The notes below the pieces were generated by a model, which was not told where the DNA came from, made no database searches, and was given only the letters and a program-made list of their open reading frames with translations. The position numbers were made by a program, and so were the translations under genes. A DNA stretch of 35,210 bases from Thermoflexales bacterium (lineage in GTDB: Bacteria; Chloroflexota; Anaerolineae; J036; Brachytrichaceae), in the NCBI GenBank assembly GCA_025054635.1, contig JANWZM010000053.1:1-35210 (forward strand), written 5' to 3'. This document shows, one piece after another, positions 11,001 through 19,134 of this stretch (within the stretch, counting starts at the first letter, position 1; each line of letters opens with the position of its first letter).

Positions 11001-11357
11001 AAGAATACGGAAGTTGTGCCGCCGGGCAGCCTCAACGATGCGGTCGCTGACCGCCCAATCGAACTGACCTGGTTGAGGCTCAATTTCGTCCCAGCGGAAC
11101 TCTTGGCGCAAGTAAGCGACGCCGCGCGCAGCTAGGTCAGCCAATCGTGCTTCGAGCGTCTGCGGGTCATATTGCTCGAGGGCGACGTTGACCCCCAGAT
11201 ACAACGATTCCGCGCCAAAGACAGGTTGGGGAAAGCCGTCAGGGCGACCGCGCGCCTCTGTGCGCTCGGCTGAGCGCACAGCAAGCCCGCCTGCGGCTGA
11301 AAGCGCTAGGCATAGCGCTCCAAGCACGCATAGCCAGCGATAAAGCACAGGACTCAC
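8061..11357 (-). CDS. Fusion protein: N-terminal GH-A-like glycoside hydrolase domain plus beta-rich domain, then C-terminal O-antigen ligase/polymerase (Wzy_C/WaaL-like) membrane domain
   Basis: One 1098-aa ORF. GH part: LADLAARGVAYLRQEFRWDEIEPQPGQFDW, AYQIWDEPNLSAAWG, KAIWATQFGWNALPPGW. Ligase part: LLLSQSRGAILLGVPAALV, FWLGVGLDNFLYAYR...SHPHNIGLDFATRLGIGGVLVGIGLI. Confidence 0.85.
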   Translation of the reverse strand: MSPVLYRWLCVLGALCLALSAAGGLAVRSAERTEARGRPDGFPQPVFGAESLYLGVNVALEQYDPQTLEARLADLAARGVAYLRQEFRWDEIEPQPGQFDWAVSDRIVEAARRHNFRILAVLWTTPEWARTPTASARASATRTAPPYSVRDFARFAGAFARRYDATGAILAYQIWDEPNLSAAWGDGLVNPTYYLQLLRAARTAIHQVNPQARIVLAALAPTVEQSNVNLAPQTYLLKLYQLGGHQAFDIVAAKPYGFSLPPEDRRVDAGLLNFAHVILMREMMVAHNEGHKAIWATQFGWNALPPGWGGEPSIWGQVSEAEQAEYLHRAVRRAAREWHWMGAMFVHVLQPAPRAVDPLRDAQWGFALLDPEGRPRPVMAGLEAALAEAARAPRAQLFANCASPQSVYRTLNLENVMTAMPEVLAAEPDCRAPNPQATFSPGWRFDQLGADIPDRSDARVVFRFHGDALALIVRRGNYRAYTFVEIDGKPANLLPREPRGAYLIMTSPGLYPVIETIPVAEGLGDGAHTAVVTVDRGWNQWALIGWSSLSLDDRPPWGTLYALAALLGIIGLGIVTWSAPRAQWRQALDALRTTLAQAPPPLVRAQAFGLGLVVWLGSALTWALEAATAYRALGLSSGVVLPALVSAVGFWSPAFVVTLAALSLLAVLVVLRLEVGLMLLAFFVPFYLQPQRLFERSFAMVELLALMCTVGWAIRVAGFLLRHRRAGVASLRAVRVTLLDAAVLGLLGVALLSALQADFRTEAFREFRLVILGPGLAYLILRTLPYVSPSRAQLATWSVVDGFVLGAVVVAAIGLLNYMRGETIAAEFGLPRIKSVFGSPNNDALYLERALAVMLGGALASAGRLSSRHLLYAAGLVPVAAALLLSQSRGAILLGVPAALVTILVLAGGRWRWLGIALGVGALVSLGVLFSGAAAPLLEGTRFARLAAAFDWSSGTGFFRLNLWQSALTMWRDHFWLGVGLDNFLYAYRSFYILPAAWQEPNLSHPHNIGLDFATRLGIGGVLVGIGLILGYIRLVRRTLLRDRALALGAAGMLAAMLGHGLVDHSFFLIELAYPFMLLAGSMAANLTQGAKVEETGH

Positions 11358-11454
11358 ACGGCGGTCACGAACGTTGTTCTACGGTGTGGAGAAGCGCCCA
11401 GATCCAGATGTGTAGCGCGTGGTGCGCCGATCTGCCCTCCACCCCCAGACCTAT

Positions 11455-11487
11455 CCTCGGCTGCGACTCCCTTTAGCACAGCCGAGG
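11455..11487 (-). terminator. Hairpin immediately 3' of the HEAT-repeat gene (perfect 9-bp stem, 15-nt loop, no U-tract)
   Basis: CCTCGGCTG (11455-11463) and CAGCCGAGG (11479-11487) are exact reverse complements; HEAT stop codon begins at 11492 going leftward on the minus strand. Confidence 0.45.
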
Positions 11488-11489
11488 CG

Positions 11490-12491
11490 TTAGTCTTCAT
11501 CAGGCGGTCGAACGATGCGGTTTGGCTTGAGATCTGCTTCGTCGAACAGCGCCAAGGGGAAGTCCATCTGACCGTGCCAGAACTCCCAGACCTCAATCGC
11601 CTCTTTAGCAGCATCCGCGAATGCTTCGTCTTCGGACTGTGCTGCGCGCTCCAGCGCGTCGCGCGCGGCTTGTGTGCCGACCAAAGCTAGCCCTTCCAGT
11701 GCAGCGAAGCGAACGGTCTCGCTCGGGTCGTCGAGGAGCTTGATCAAGTCTGGGGTTGCTTCCTCGTCTTCCAGCTCGCCGCAGGCGATGGCGGCTGCGC
11801 CGCGCACGAGCGGAGAGATGCTGTGCAGCTCAGCGCGGACGAAAGGTTGATAGGCGCTGTTCGCGCTCCGCCCCATGGCGACAACTGCGCTCAGCCGCAA
11901 CAAATCGTCGTCGGCGTGATAGGCGCTGCGGATGAGCCAGTCCACTTCTTCAGTGTTGACGTAGGCGATTGCCTCCAGGGCGCGGCGGTAAACAGGCGAA
12001 GTCTGCGCCTCACGTTGCAACGCAGCGCGCAAGGCGCGATACACCTTGTCGCGCTTGGCTTTGGGGAGCAGCTCGATCTCGCCTTGAGACATCAGCGGGG
12101 CGAGTGCCTGAGCTGCGGCTGCGCGCACAGCCTCTGAGGTGTCTTGCTCCAAACGCGCGATGAGCGGCTCCACGAATTGCGCGTCCACCTCGCCGACAAG
12201 CCCCTCGGTTGCTGCGAGGCGAACGCGGGGGTCAGCGTCATGCAAGCCGTGTAGGAAGATGGGGGTAAAGTCCTTTTCAATTTCTTCCTCTGCCGTGTCG
12301 CGGAATTGCTCCATCAGCGCTGCGCGCCGATCAGCGCTCAAGGCGTCCCAACTGCGCTTCCACTGGGAAAGCTGCACTTCGCTCATTGTAGCGATGGTGA
12401 AGATCGCTGCTGGAGGTAATGCCTCTTGCCCCTGCATCAGCGTCGCGATCTCGTTAAGGGAGAGGGTGCGAGGGATACGTGACTTTGGCAT
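11490..12491 (-). CDS. HEAT-repeat domain protein
   Basis: 333 aa with repeated helical units (DPRVRLAATEGLVGEVD, SEAVRAAAAQALAPLM, SPLVRGAAAIACGELED, SETVRFAALEGLALVG). Confidence 0.88.
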   Translation of the reverse strand: MPKSRIPRTLSLNEIATLMQGQEALPPAAIFTIATMSEVQLSQWKRSWDALSADRRAALMEQFRDTAEEEIEKDFTPIFLHGLHDADPRVRLAATEGLVGEVDAQFVEPLIARLEQDTSEAVRAAAAQALAPLMSQGEIELLPKAKRDKVYRALRAALQREAQTSPVYRRALEAIAYVNTEEVDWLIRSAYHADDDLLRLSAVVAMGRSANSAYQPFVRAELHSISPLVRGAAAIACGELEDEEATPDLIKLLDDPSETVRFAALEGLALVGTQAARDALERAAQSEDEAFADAAKEAIEVWEFWHGQMDFPLALFDEADLKPNRIVRPPDED

Positions 12492-12498
12492 GGCTCAT

Positions 12499-13641
12499 TC
12501 ACCGCAAGGTGACTGGTGCACTGATGTCCAGGATCACCACTACAAAGGATAGCGCAAGCAGGACAGCCATTCCCACTGCGTGGACCCATTGCTCGCGTTG
12601 AGGGTCAATCCTGCGCCCGCGCAGCGACTCGATCACGATGAACAGAATCCGTCCACCGTCCAGAGCGGGAATGGGGAGCAAGTTGGTCAACCCCAGCACG
12701 ATGCTGATAAAGCCAGCAAAGCGCACAAACGGGAACAGCCCTTGTGTATCGCGCTCCTCAATCAGGGATACACCAATGGTGGTGATCCCGATCGGCCCGA
12801 CGGGGCGCGCTTGCTCGAGCGGGACACGTTGCTCGATCAGCTCGAAGGGCAAGCGCACTAGTCCGATGAAGATGGCAGCGACGTCTTGAGCTGCGCGCCC
12901 AGCAGCTTGGTCGAGGGTATGAGCAACGCGCTCTGACCTGAGCACTCGCAGCCCAATCGAAATACCCAGCGGCGCTGTGCGGTCAGGGTTTGCAGGCATC
13001 GTGCCGCGCAGCACAACGCGCTGCAGCTCAGCGCCGTCGGCGACAGGGCGCAACACCTCTAGTTCGAGGGTCTGCCCAGCCGCGCGCAGCACAGCGCTGC
13101 GCAGGGCACTTGCGTCCGGCAAAGCAGAGTTACCGGCTGGGACGCGCTGAGTGAGGTCAACGCCGTTGACGCTGACGATCTCGTCGCCAGGCTGCAGCCC
13201 AATCCGTGCCGCAACGCTATCAGCGCTGACCGTCACAACGCGGAAGCGGACCTCGCTCGGCGCTGTGGCAAACAGCAGGTACGCCAGCACCAAGATCAAA
13301 AATCCGCTGGCGAAGTTCATCAATGAGCCACTAGCAAGGATCAGCAAGCGCCAGCGCTTCGGCTGTGCAGCAAAGCTGCGCGGATCGCTGGGGTCTTCCT
13401 CGCCAGTCATGCGCACGAACGCGCCGAGCGGCAGCCAGTTCAGGGTGTATTCCGTTTCGCCGCGCTTGAACAAGCGCACTAAGCGTGGGGGAAAACCCAT
13501 CCCAAACTCTTCTACTCGCACCCCAGCGCGCTTTGCGGCGATGAAATGACCAAGCTCGTGGACGAACATCAGCGGTCCTAGCAGGATGATGAAAACGGGC
13601 AAGCCCACTAGAAGCGCGTTCAGAATTTCCATTGGACTCAC
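12499..13641 (-). CDS. rseP: RseP-type site-2 protease (M50 metalloprotease with PDZ domain)
   Basis: VHELGHFIAAKRAGVRVEEFGMGFPPRL (HExxH), PDZ-like AARIGLQPGDEIVSVNGVDL, second motif NLLPIPALDGGRILF. Confidence 0.95.
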   Translation of the reverse strand: MSPMEILNALLVGLPVFIILLGPLMFVHELGHFIAAKRAGVRVEEFGMGFPPRLVRLFKRGETEYTLNWLPLGAFVRMTGEEDPSDPRSFAAQPKRWRLLILASGSLMNFASGFLILVLAYLLFATAPSEVRFRVVTVSADSVAARIGLQPGDEIVSVNGVDLTQRVPAGNSALPDASALRSAVLRAAGQTLELEVLRPVADGAELQRVVLRGTMPANPDRTAPLGISIGLRVLRSERVAHTLDQAAGRAAQDVAAIFIGLVRLPFELIEQRVPLEQARPVGPIGITTIGVSLIEERDTQGLFPFVRFAGFISIVLGLTNLLPIPALDGGRILFIVIESLRGRRIDPQREQWVHAVGMAVLLALSFVVVILDISAPVTLR

Positions 13642-14354
13642 ACTTTAATCCAAGTGCGCTTGAAACACATCAACTTGGTCTAGTCTAAGCAGAGCTTGTG
13701 CACCCATGACTGAACGCAAAGGTTGCTGCCTGTGCACACTTGAGAACCGATACCCAACCTCTCGCAACCTACACGATGGCTTGCGGCAAGGTTTACGCGC
13801 TGGAATTTCAAGGTTCTGCGCACCGCAAGCCTGCACCATGAGCAAGAGGTCGTCGCTGCGCGCTGCGCGCAAGCGCCTCGATTCGTGGACGTTGAGGCAG
13901 TTGGCGCTGCGGTTGTCGAATCAGCGGAGGCCATACGACTGTGTGCAGGGTGGTATGTCTGCGACGAGGGAGCGTGTGGGCGGACGAATAGGGCGGATAC
14001 AGCAGCACGTGGCAGGGATCGAGCGCGCGTTGTGGCTGCCGCTAGTGCACCCCGGGTAGGCTCGGAGCTTCTCTGGGAAGAGCGCAATCTTGTCCGAACT
14101 TGCCTAGTAGCGAAGGGACAGCAACGAGATCGCTGATCAGTTTCACCTGACAGAGGGCATTGCGCAGAGTCACACCCCCAACTTGCCAAGCTGCATGTGA
14201 AGAATCGCATTCTGGCAGCGAACATCGCCCGAGTGCGAGGCTTGGTCACACTGATTTGCACCTGTTCAAGGACTGCGCACAGGGGAAATCCACCCTGGTG
14301 CGGCGCGATGAGCGCAATACTTTGCTGCAGACCTGCAATGAAATGGGTAAGGAC

Positions 14355-15260
14355 TCAACGGAGACGGTGGTTGCCCTTGCGGTTATTCAAGATCGCTCTC
14401 AGTTCTTCAATGGCGTATGCCGGGCTGCGCCGATGCAGCATAGCATGGCAGTTCGGGCAAACAGGGCGCAAGTCAGCGATGGGGTCAATTTCGTACGCCT
14501 CATCGATCTCAGACAGCGGGACGATGTGGTGTACGTGGATGTAGCCCTCGCCAATTGACCCATACACCTCCTCGAAGTTGAAGCCGCAGACAGCGCAGCT
14601 CAGACCGTAGTGCTGGATGCAAGCCTGGCGTGCTCTTGGGTTGCGCTCGTAGGCGTTGACTGTCACTCGCTTCCTCGCGCCTTCATAGTAGGTTTCGGTT
14701 ACCTCCTCCGGGAAGGGAGTCGGGGTGTAAACCGGACGCCCTACAAACTCTGCCCACTCTCTCTCGAGTTGCTCAGCAATCTCATTTGGAATCATCCTTC
14801 CCGAAGCCTGCACGTCCCAGTGCATCCTTGCGTAGATGCCGTGGTCGAGCCGCGATCGGGGGAAGATACGCTTAGCCGGGTTGAGGATGACATCAAACTC
14901 GACGTCTACGTACAGGGCTTTCCTGCCCTCGGCTCGTGCCCGCAGATCCCAGTGAGGCTTTTGGCGAACCTTGCTGGTTGCCCAGCCAGAAGCAATGATG
15001 CCGCGCGGCTCTGCCCCCTGCTTGAGCAGGAACACGCGATCGCCAGGCACAATCCTCTTCGTGACGCCGCAGCTCCAGTCGTCCTTGTAGTATCCATGCT
15101 TCTCAATCTCCTGGATGCAGTCCTCAATACTCTGCCAGTCGTGGCCGTAGCGTGTGGGATTCCATAAGTAGATAGGTCGCCATGCGGCTATGGTAGCAGC
15201 GACGGGCAAGGCGTCCAAGTGTGTCGCTCCAGGACAGAAGGCTGCGCTGAGCGTAGTCAC
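14355..15260 (-). CDS. EVE-like domain fused to an HNH endonuclease (putative modification-dependent restriction enzyme)
   Basis: N-term WNPTRYGHDW...SCGVTKRIVPGDRVFLLKQGAEPRGIIASGWATSKV (EVE-like); C-term CAVCGFNFEEVYG...HVHHIVPLSEI...DLRPVCPNCHAMLHRR (HNH with two Cys pairs). Start codon uncertain. Confidence 0.82.
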   Translation of the reverse strand: MTTLSAAFCPGATHLDALPVAATIAAWRPIYLWNPTRYGHDWQSIEDCIQEIEKHGYYKDDWSCGVTKRIVPGDRVFLLKQGAEPRGIIASGWATSKVRQKPHWDLRARAEGRKALYVDVEFDVILNPAKRIFPRSRLDHGIYARMHWDVQASGRMIPNEIAEQLEREWAEFVGRPVYTPTPFPEEVTETYYEGARKRVTVNAYERNPRARQACIQHYGLSCAVCGFNFEEVYGSIGEGYIHVHHIVPLSEIDEAYEIDPIADLRPVCPNCHAMLHRRSPAYAIEELRAILNNRKGNHRLR

Positions 15261-15390
15261 GCGCAGCGAGCTTCCCTGAGCCGGATGTGGCTGCAGGGCT
15301 GATTCGTTTCATGCCGCTGTTGAGGACTGATCTCTCCAAAGCTTCTGCGGTGATGGGTGGTGAAACGTCCTGAACAGCCATCGCATAGCC

Positions 15391-15419
15391 TCGACAACTT
15401 CGCACAAATCAGCTACAAT
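15391..15419 (+). promoter_or_regulatory. Sigma70-type promoter (TCGACA-N17-TACAAT) upstream of the S1-domain gene
   Basis: -35 15391-15396, 17-bp spacer, -10 15414-15419; about 75 nt before the GTG start at 15494. Confidence 0.6.
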
Positions 15420-15493
15420 TTTGGGGCTAACTTCTGGGGCTCGCATTCAGCCCGCGTCTTTAGTGTGAACTTGACACAGGGAGATTCCCCGCA

Positions 15494-16441
15494 GTGAGCG
15501 ACGAAACTCTCGCACTTCAGACATCCGAGGAGCCAACGACTGCATCAACGGAGCAGTCTGCGCCTGCGCCTCAGCCGCTGCGCATTGAGGACATCAAGCC
15601 GCGCATGGCGTTCACCGGGCGCGTCATCCGGGTGGAATTAGGTGGTGCTTTCATTGACATCGGCGGCTTAATTGGCTTTCTCCACATTTCGCAGATCGTG
15701 CCTCCAGACGACAAGCCTGTGCTTCGGGTGGCTGATGTGCTCAAAGAGAACGATACGCTCACAGTCTATGTCAGCCGAGTCTTTCCCAAGCGCAAGCGAA
15801 TTGACCTGACGATGCGCCGACCTGCTGCATATGGTTGGGACAATCTGCAGGTCGGCATGAAACTCCACAACGTCAAGGTTGTCTCTGTCGAGAGCTTCGG
15901 TGTCTTCGTCGACTTTGACGGCCCGAAGCACGCGCTGATCCCGTTCAACCTGATGCCCAAAGGTATGCGCCCAAAGGTCGACGATGTGATTGAGACAGCC
16001 TGGGTGGTCGAAGTGGATGAGCCAAAGCGGCGCATCGGTTTGACCATGGTCGAGCCACCTGCGCTGCCTTGGGAGCGCATCAAGAAGGGCGAGAAATACC
16101 CCGGCAAGGTTGTGCGCGTCGAGCGGAATGCAGCTTATGTGGACATCGGCGCAGAGCGGGAAGGCGTGGTGCGTGCTTCATCGCTGGGCGCGAGCTTCTT
16201 GGATATGCGCACGTTCGTCACTCAAGGTGAAGAGGTCACAGTCAAGGTGTTGCGTGCTGACCCTGGTAAGCGCATCCTTGAACTTGCGCTCGAAGGTGTC
16301 AACCCAAGTGACTTCGCGCTGTCGTCCGGCCCAGAAGAAGAGCTGAGCCCGTTTGCCGTAGCGCTGCAACGTGCCCAGCGTCTGAAGCGCGCTCAGGAAG
16401 CTGCGTCGAACGCAGCGCGCGCTGAGGAGAGCACCAGCTAA
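15494..16441 (+). CDS. S1 RNA-binding domain protein (three S1 repeats; ribosomal protein S1-like)
   Basis: Repeats: MAFTGRVIRVELGGAFIDIGGLIGFLHISQ; MKLHNVKVVSVESFGVFVDFDGPKHALIPF; YPGKVVRVERNAAYVDIGAEREGVVRASSL. Confidence 0.9.
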   Translation: MSDETLALQTSEEPTTASTEQSAPAPQPLRIEDIKPRMAFTGRVIRVELGGAFIDIGGLIGFLHISQIVPPDDKPVLRVADVLKENDTLTVYVSRVFPKRKRIDLTMRRPAAYGWDNLQVGMKLHNVKVVSVESFGVFVDFDGPKHALIPFNLMPKGMRPKVDDVIETAWVVEVDEPKRRIGLTMVEPPALPWERIKKGEKYPGKVVRVERNAAYVDIGAEREGVVRASSLGASFLDMRTFVTQGEEVTVKVLRADPGKRILELALEGVNPSDFALSSGPEEELSPFAVALQRAQRLKRAQEAASNAARAEESTS

Positions 16442-16444
16442 CAC

Positions 16445-18052
16445 TTGCACCAGGCAACCTCAGCCTACCCTCTCGTTCCGCCTATGGAATTCACAGAGGT
16501 CGAGCGTGAGCGCCTAGCTAAGCTCGAGCGCTTGCGCGCGGCTGGAATTGATCCGTATCCCCCGCGTGCTCAGTTTCTCCGCGAGCGCGTCATGGCGACC
16601 GAAGCTGTTCAACGCGCGCTGCACACGGCAGCAGACAGTAGCGCTGTTCAGCCTATAGCTGTCATGGGGCGGATTGTCTCGCGGCGGCTGATGGGCAAGG
16701 CGTGCTTCGCCCACATCGAGGACGGCAGCGGGCGAGTTCAGCTCTACGCTCGCGTTGGCGAGGATTCCCTCACAGCGGAGCAGTTCGAGTGGTTCAAGGA
16801 ACTCGACTTGGGTGATTTCGTCGAGGCGCGCGGCGTGCCGATGCTCACCAAGACCGGCGAGCCCAGCGTGCGCGTGACAGCGTGGCATCTGCTCGCCAAG
16901 TCGCTCAGCCCACTCCCCTTTGCCAAAGAGGAGCGTCAACCCGACGGCACGCTGCGCCGCTATAACGCGCTCGCCGACCCTGAGCTGCGCTACCGACAGC
17001 GCTATGCAGACCTTGCAGTGAACCCTGAGGTTCGCCAGATCTTCGTGTTGCGGGCAAAGGTCATCCGCGCGATTCGAGAGTTCCTCGATGAGCAGGGCTT
17101 CCTCGAGGTTGAGACGCCGATCTTGCAGCCGATCTACGGCGGCGCGGCTGCGCGCCCGTTCATCACCCACCATAACCAGCTCGACCAAGATTTGTATCTG
17201 CGCATCTCGTTCGAGCTTTATCTCAAGCGGTTGCTGGTGGGCAACCTGGAGCGTGTATATGAGATTGGGCGCGACTTCCGCAACGAGGGGGTGAGCTTCA
17301 AGCACAACCCCGAGTTCACCATGCTGGAGTTCTACGCGGCCTACTTTGACTTGTACGACGTGATGGAGCTGACCGAGCAGATGATCCATTACGTCGTGCA
17401 GCGTGTGCTTCCGCCTGAAGCCGGGGGGAAAACGGTCTTCCGTGGCAACACCATTCATTGGTTGCAACCGTTCAAGCGAATTAAGCTCCGCGACGCCATC
17501 CTGGATCGCACGGGCATTGATTACAAGCAGTTCCCCACTGCTGAATCGCTCGCTGCTGAGACAGTGCGGCGCGGCTTGCTTCCTCCAGAGGCAGTGCACG
17601 GCAAACCCTGGGGCAAGATCGTGGATACGCTGATCGGCGACTACGTTGAGAAGACGCTGATTGACCCTACTTTCCTCTACGAGTATCCGCGCGATATCTC
17701 GCCCTTTGCCAAAGGCGTTGCCGGCGACCCACAAAGCGTTGAGCGTTTCGAGGGATTCGTCGGTGGAGCAGAGCTGTGCAATGCCTTCACAGAGCTTAAC
17801 GACCCGCTCGACCAATACAACCGCTTCCTAGCGGAATCGGCTAATGCCGAGGAAGGTGAGGCAAACCCAGTGGACGAGGACTTCATCCGCGCTCTGATGT
17901 ACGGTATGCCGAACGCGGGCGGGTTCGGAATGGGGATCGACCGACTCGTGATGATGCTGGCAGGGAAGGACTCTATCCGCGAGGTGCTGCTCTTCCCTCA
18001 CTTGCGCAAGGAGCAGTTAGAGCCCCGCCCGACGGCGAACCTCGCGGAATAG
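16445..18052 (+). CDS. lysS: Lysyl-tRNA synthetase, class II (start at TTG 16445 or ATG 16484)
   Basis: RYADLAVNPEVRQIFVLRAKVIRAIREFLDEQGFLEVETPILQPIYGGAAARPFITHHNQLDQDLYLRISFELYLKRLLVGNLERVYEIGRDFRNEG; C-term GMPNAGGFGMGIDRLVMMLAGKDSIREVLLFPHLR. Confidence 0.97.
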   Translation: MHQATSAYPLVPPMEFTEVERERLAKLERLRAAGIDPYPPRAQFLRERVMATEAVQRALHTAADSSAVQPIAVMGRIVSRRLMGKACFAHIEDGSGRVQLYARVGEDSLTAEQFEWFKELDLGDFVEARGVPMLTKTGEPSVRVTAWHLLAKSLSPLPFAKEERQPDGTLRRYNALADPELRYRQRYADLAVNPEVRQIFVLRAKVIRAIREFLDEQGFLEVETPILQPIYGGAAARPFITHHNQLDQDLYLRISFELYLKRLLVGNLERVYEIGRDFRNEGVSFKHNPEFTMLEFYAAYFDLYDVMELTEQMIHYVVQRVLPPEAGGKTVFRGNTIHWLQPFKRIKLRDAILDRTGIDYKQFPTAESLAAETVRRGLLPPEAVHGKPWGKIVDTLIGDYVEKTLIDPTFLYEYPRDISPFAKGVAGDPQSVERFEGFVGGAELCNAFTELNDPLDQYNRFLAESANAEEGEANPVDEDFIRALMYGMPNAGGFGMGIDRLVMMLAGKDSIREVLLFPHLRKEQLEPRPTANLAE

Positions 18053-18931
18053 CGCGCGCGGAATGAAGTCGCTGATCAGCACAACCGCGCGGTTGTGGAT
18101 GCCTGGAATGCATATCGGATCGTCGCTGCCGAGTTGGTTGAGTGACGCCTCAACGACTTGCTCGCTGGTTTGCCACATGAAGGCAGGGATTGAGTCGCGA
18201 CGAAAGCCCACCGCGCGATAGGCAGGGGCGTCGTGAAACTCAGTGTAAGTCAGCCCTGGGCACAGCGCTTGGACGAAGACACCTGTGCCGTCTAGCTCAG
18301 CTTGCAGCGCCTGAGAAAAGTTGATCAGGTAGCGCTTGCTTGCACCGTAAACAACGTTGCCGACCATCGGCGTCCAGCCTGAGATCGAGGCGACGTTGAT
18401 CACGGCACCGCGCCGCCGGCGCAAGAAGCCAGGCAGCGCAGCTCGGGTGAGTTGCACCGAGGCGGTGATGTGCACCTGATTCATAGCCATCTGTTCAGCC
18501 AGTGGCAAGTCGGCAAAATGCCCTACTGTGCCGAACCCCGCGTTGTTGATCAGCAGGTCGAGCTGCCCTTCGTTTGACAACCCGGCGACAATGTCTGAGA
18601 CACGACGCAAGTCGTCCGCGTAGGTGAGGTCAGCAGTGAATGGCTGAGCGCTGATGGCATACCGTCGCTTCAAGTCTTCGGACAATGCCTCGAGGCGCTC
18701 TTTGCGTCGAGCGACAAGCACAAGGTCATAGCCCTCGCGCGCAAGGCGACGGGCAAACGTCTCGCCGATGCCTGAGGAGGCGCCGGTGATCAGCGCTATA
18801 GCGCGAGCAGGCGCACCAGCAAGAAACGGCGAAGGGCCTTTGTAGCGCAGTTCTGGAGCGAGAAGCTGCCAAGCAGCTCGGGCTGCGACAATGCCACCGA
18901 GCAGGGCGAGAAGGCGCTTGAGCATATCCAT
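18017..18931 (-). CDS. Short-chain dehydrogenase/reductase (SDR) with N-terminal hydrophobic helix
   Basis: TGASSGIGETFARRLA, LLINNAGFGTVG, YGASKRYLINF (YxxxK). Start chosen at the internal Met (MDMLKRLL); ORF extends to 18991. Confidence 0.9.
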   Translation of the reverse strand: MDMLKRLLALLGGIVAARAAWQLLAPELRYKGPSPFLAGAPARAIALITGASSGIGETFARRLAREGYDLVLVARRKERLEALSEDLKRRYAISAQPFTADLTYADDLRRVSDIVAGLSNEGQLDLLINNAGFGTVGHFADLPLAEQMAMNQVHITASVQLTRAALPGFLRRRRGAVINVASISGWTPMVGNVVYGASKRYLINFSQALQAELDGTGVFVQALCPGLTYTEFHDAPAYRAVGFRRDSIPAFMWQTSEQVVEASLNQLGSDDPICIPGIHNRAVVLISDFIPRALFREVRRRAGL

Positions 18932-19134
18932 GGCGTCGCTTTTGCATGGTATCACGCCTGCAGGTAGGGTGCGTCTGGACGTGCCCCACATTCAAGGCTC
19001 TCTCCGCAAAGGTGCGCTCTAGCAGCGAAAAGCCGCCCACGCTCTGGATTGCTAGACCAGGTTGCAAGCGCGATCTGAGACGAGCTCGCCTTGTTGCGGA
19101 ACAACTTGGGGCGACTTAAGCAGCGTCGTGCAAT

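Noticed and set aside
13680-14261. 193-aa minus-strand ORF in the rseP/EVE-HNH gap
   Set aside because: Ser/Thr/Arg/Ala-rich low-quality translation with no motif; treated as non-coding or decayed DNA rather than a gene.
16514-17815. 433-aa minus-strand ORF antisense to lysS
   Set aside because: Fully inside lysS, composition typical of mirror frames, no start context or motifs.
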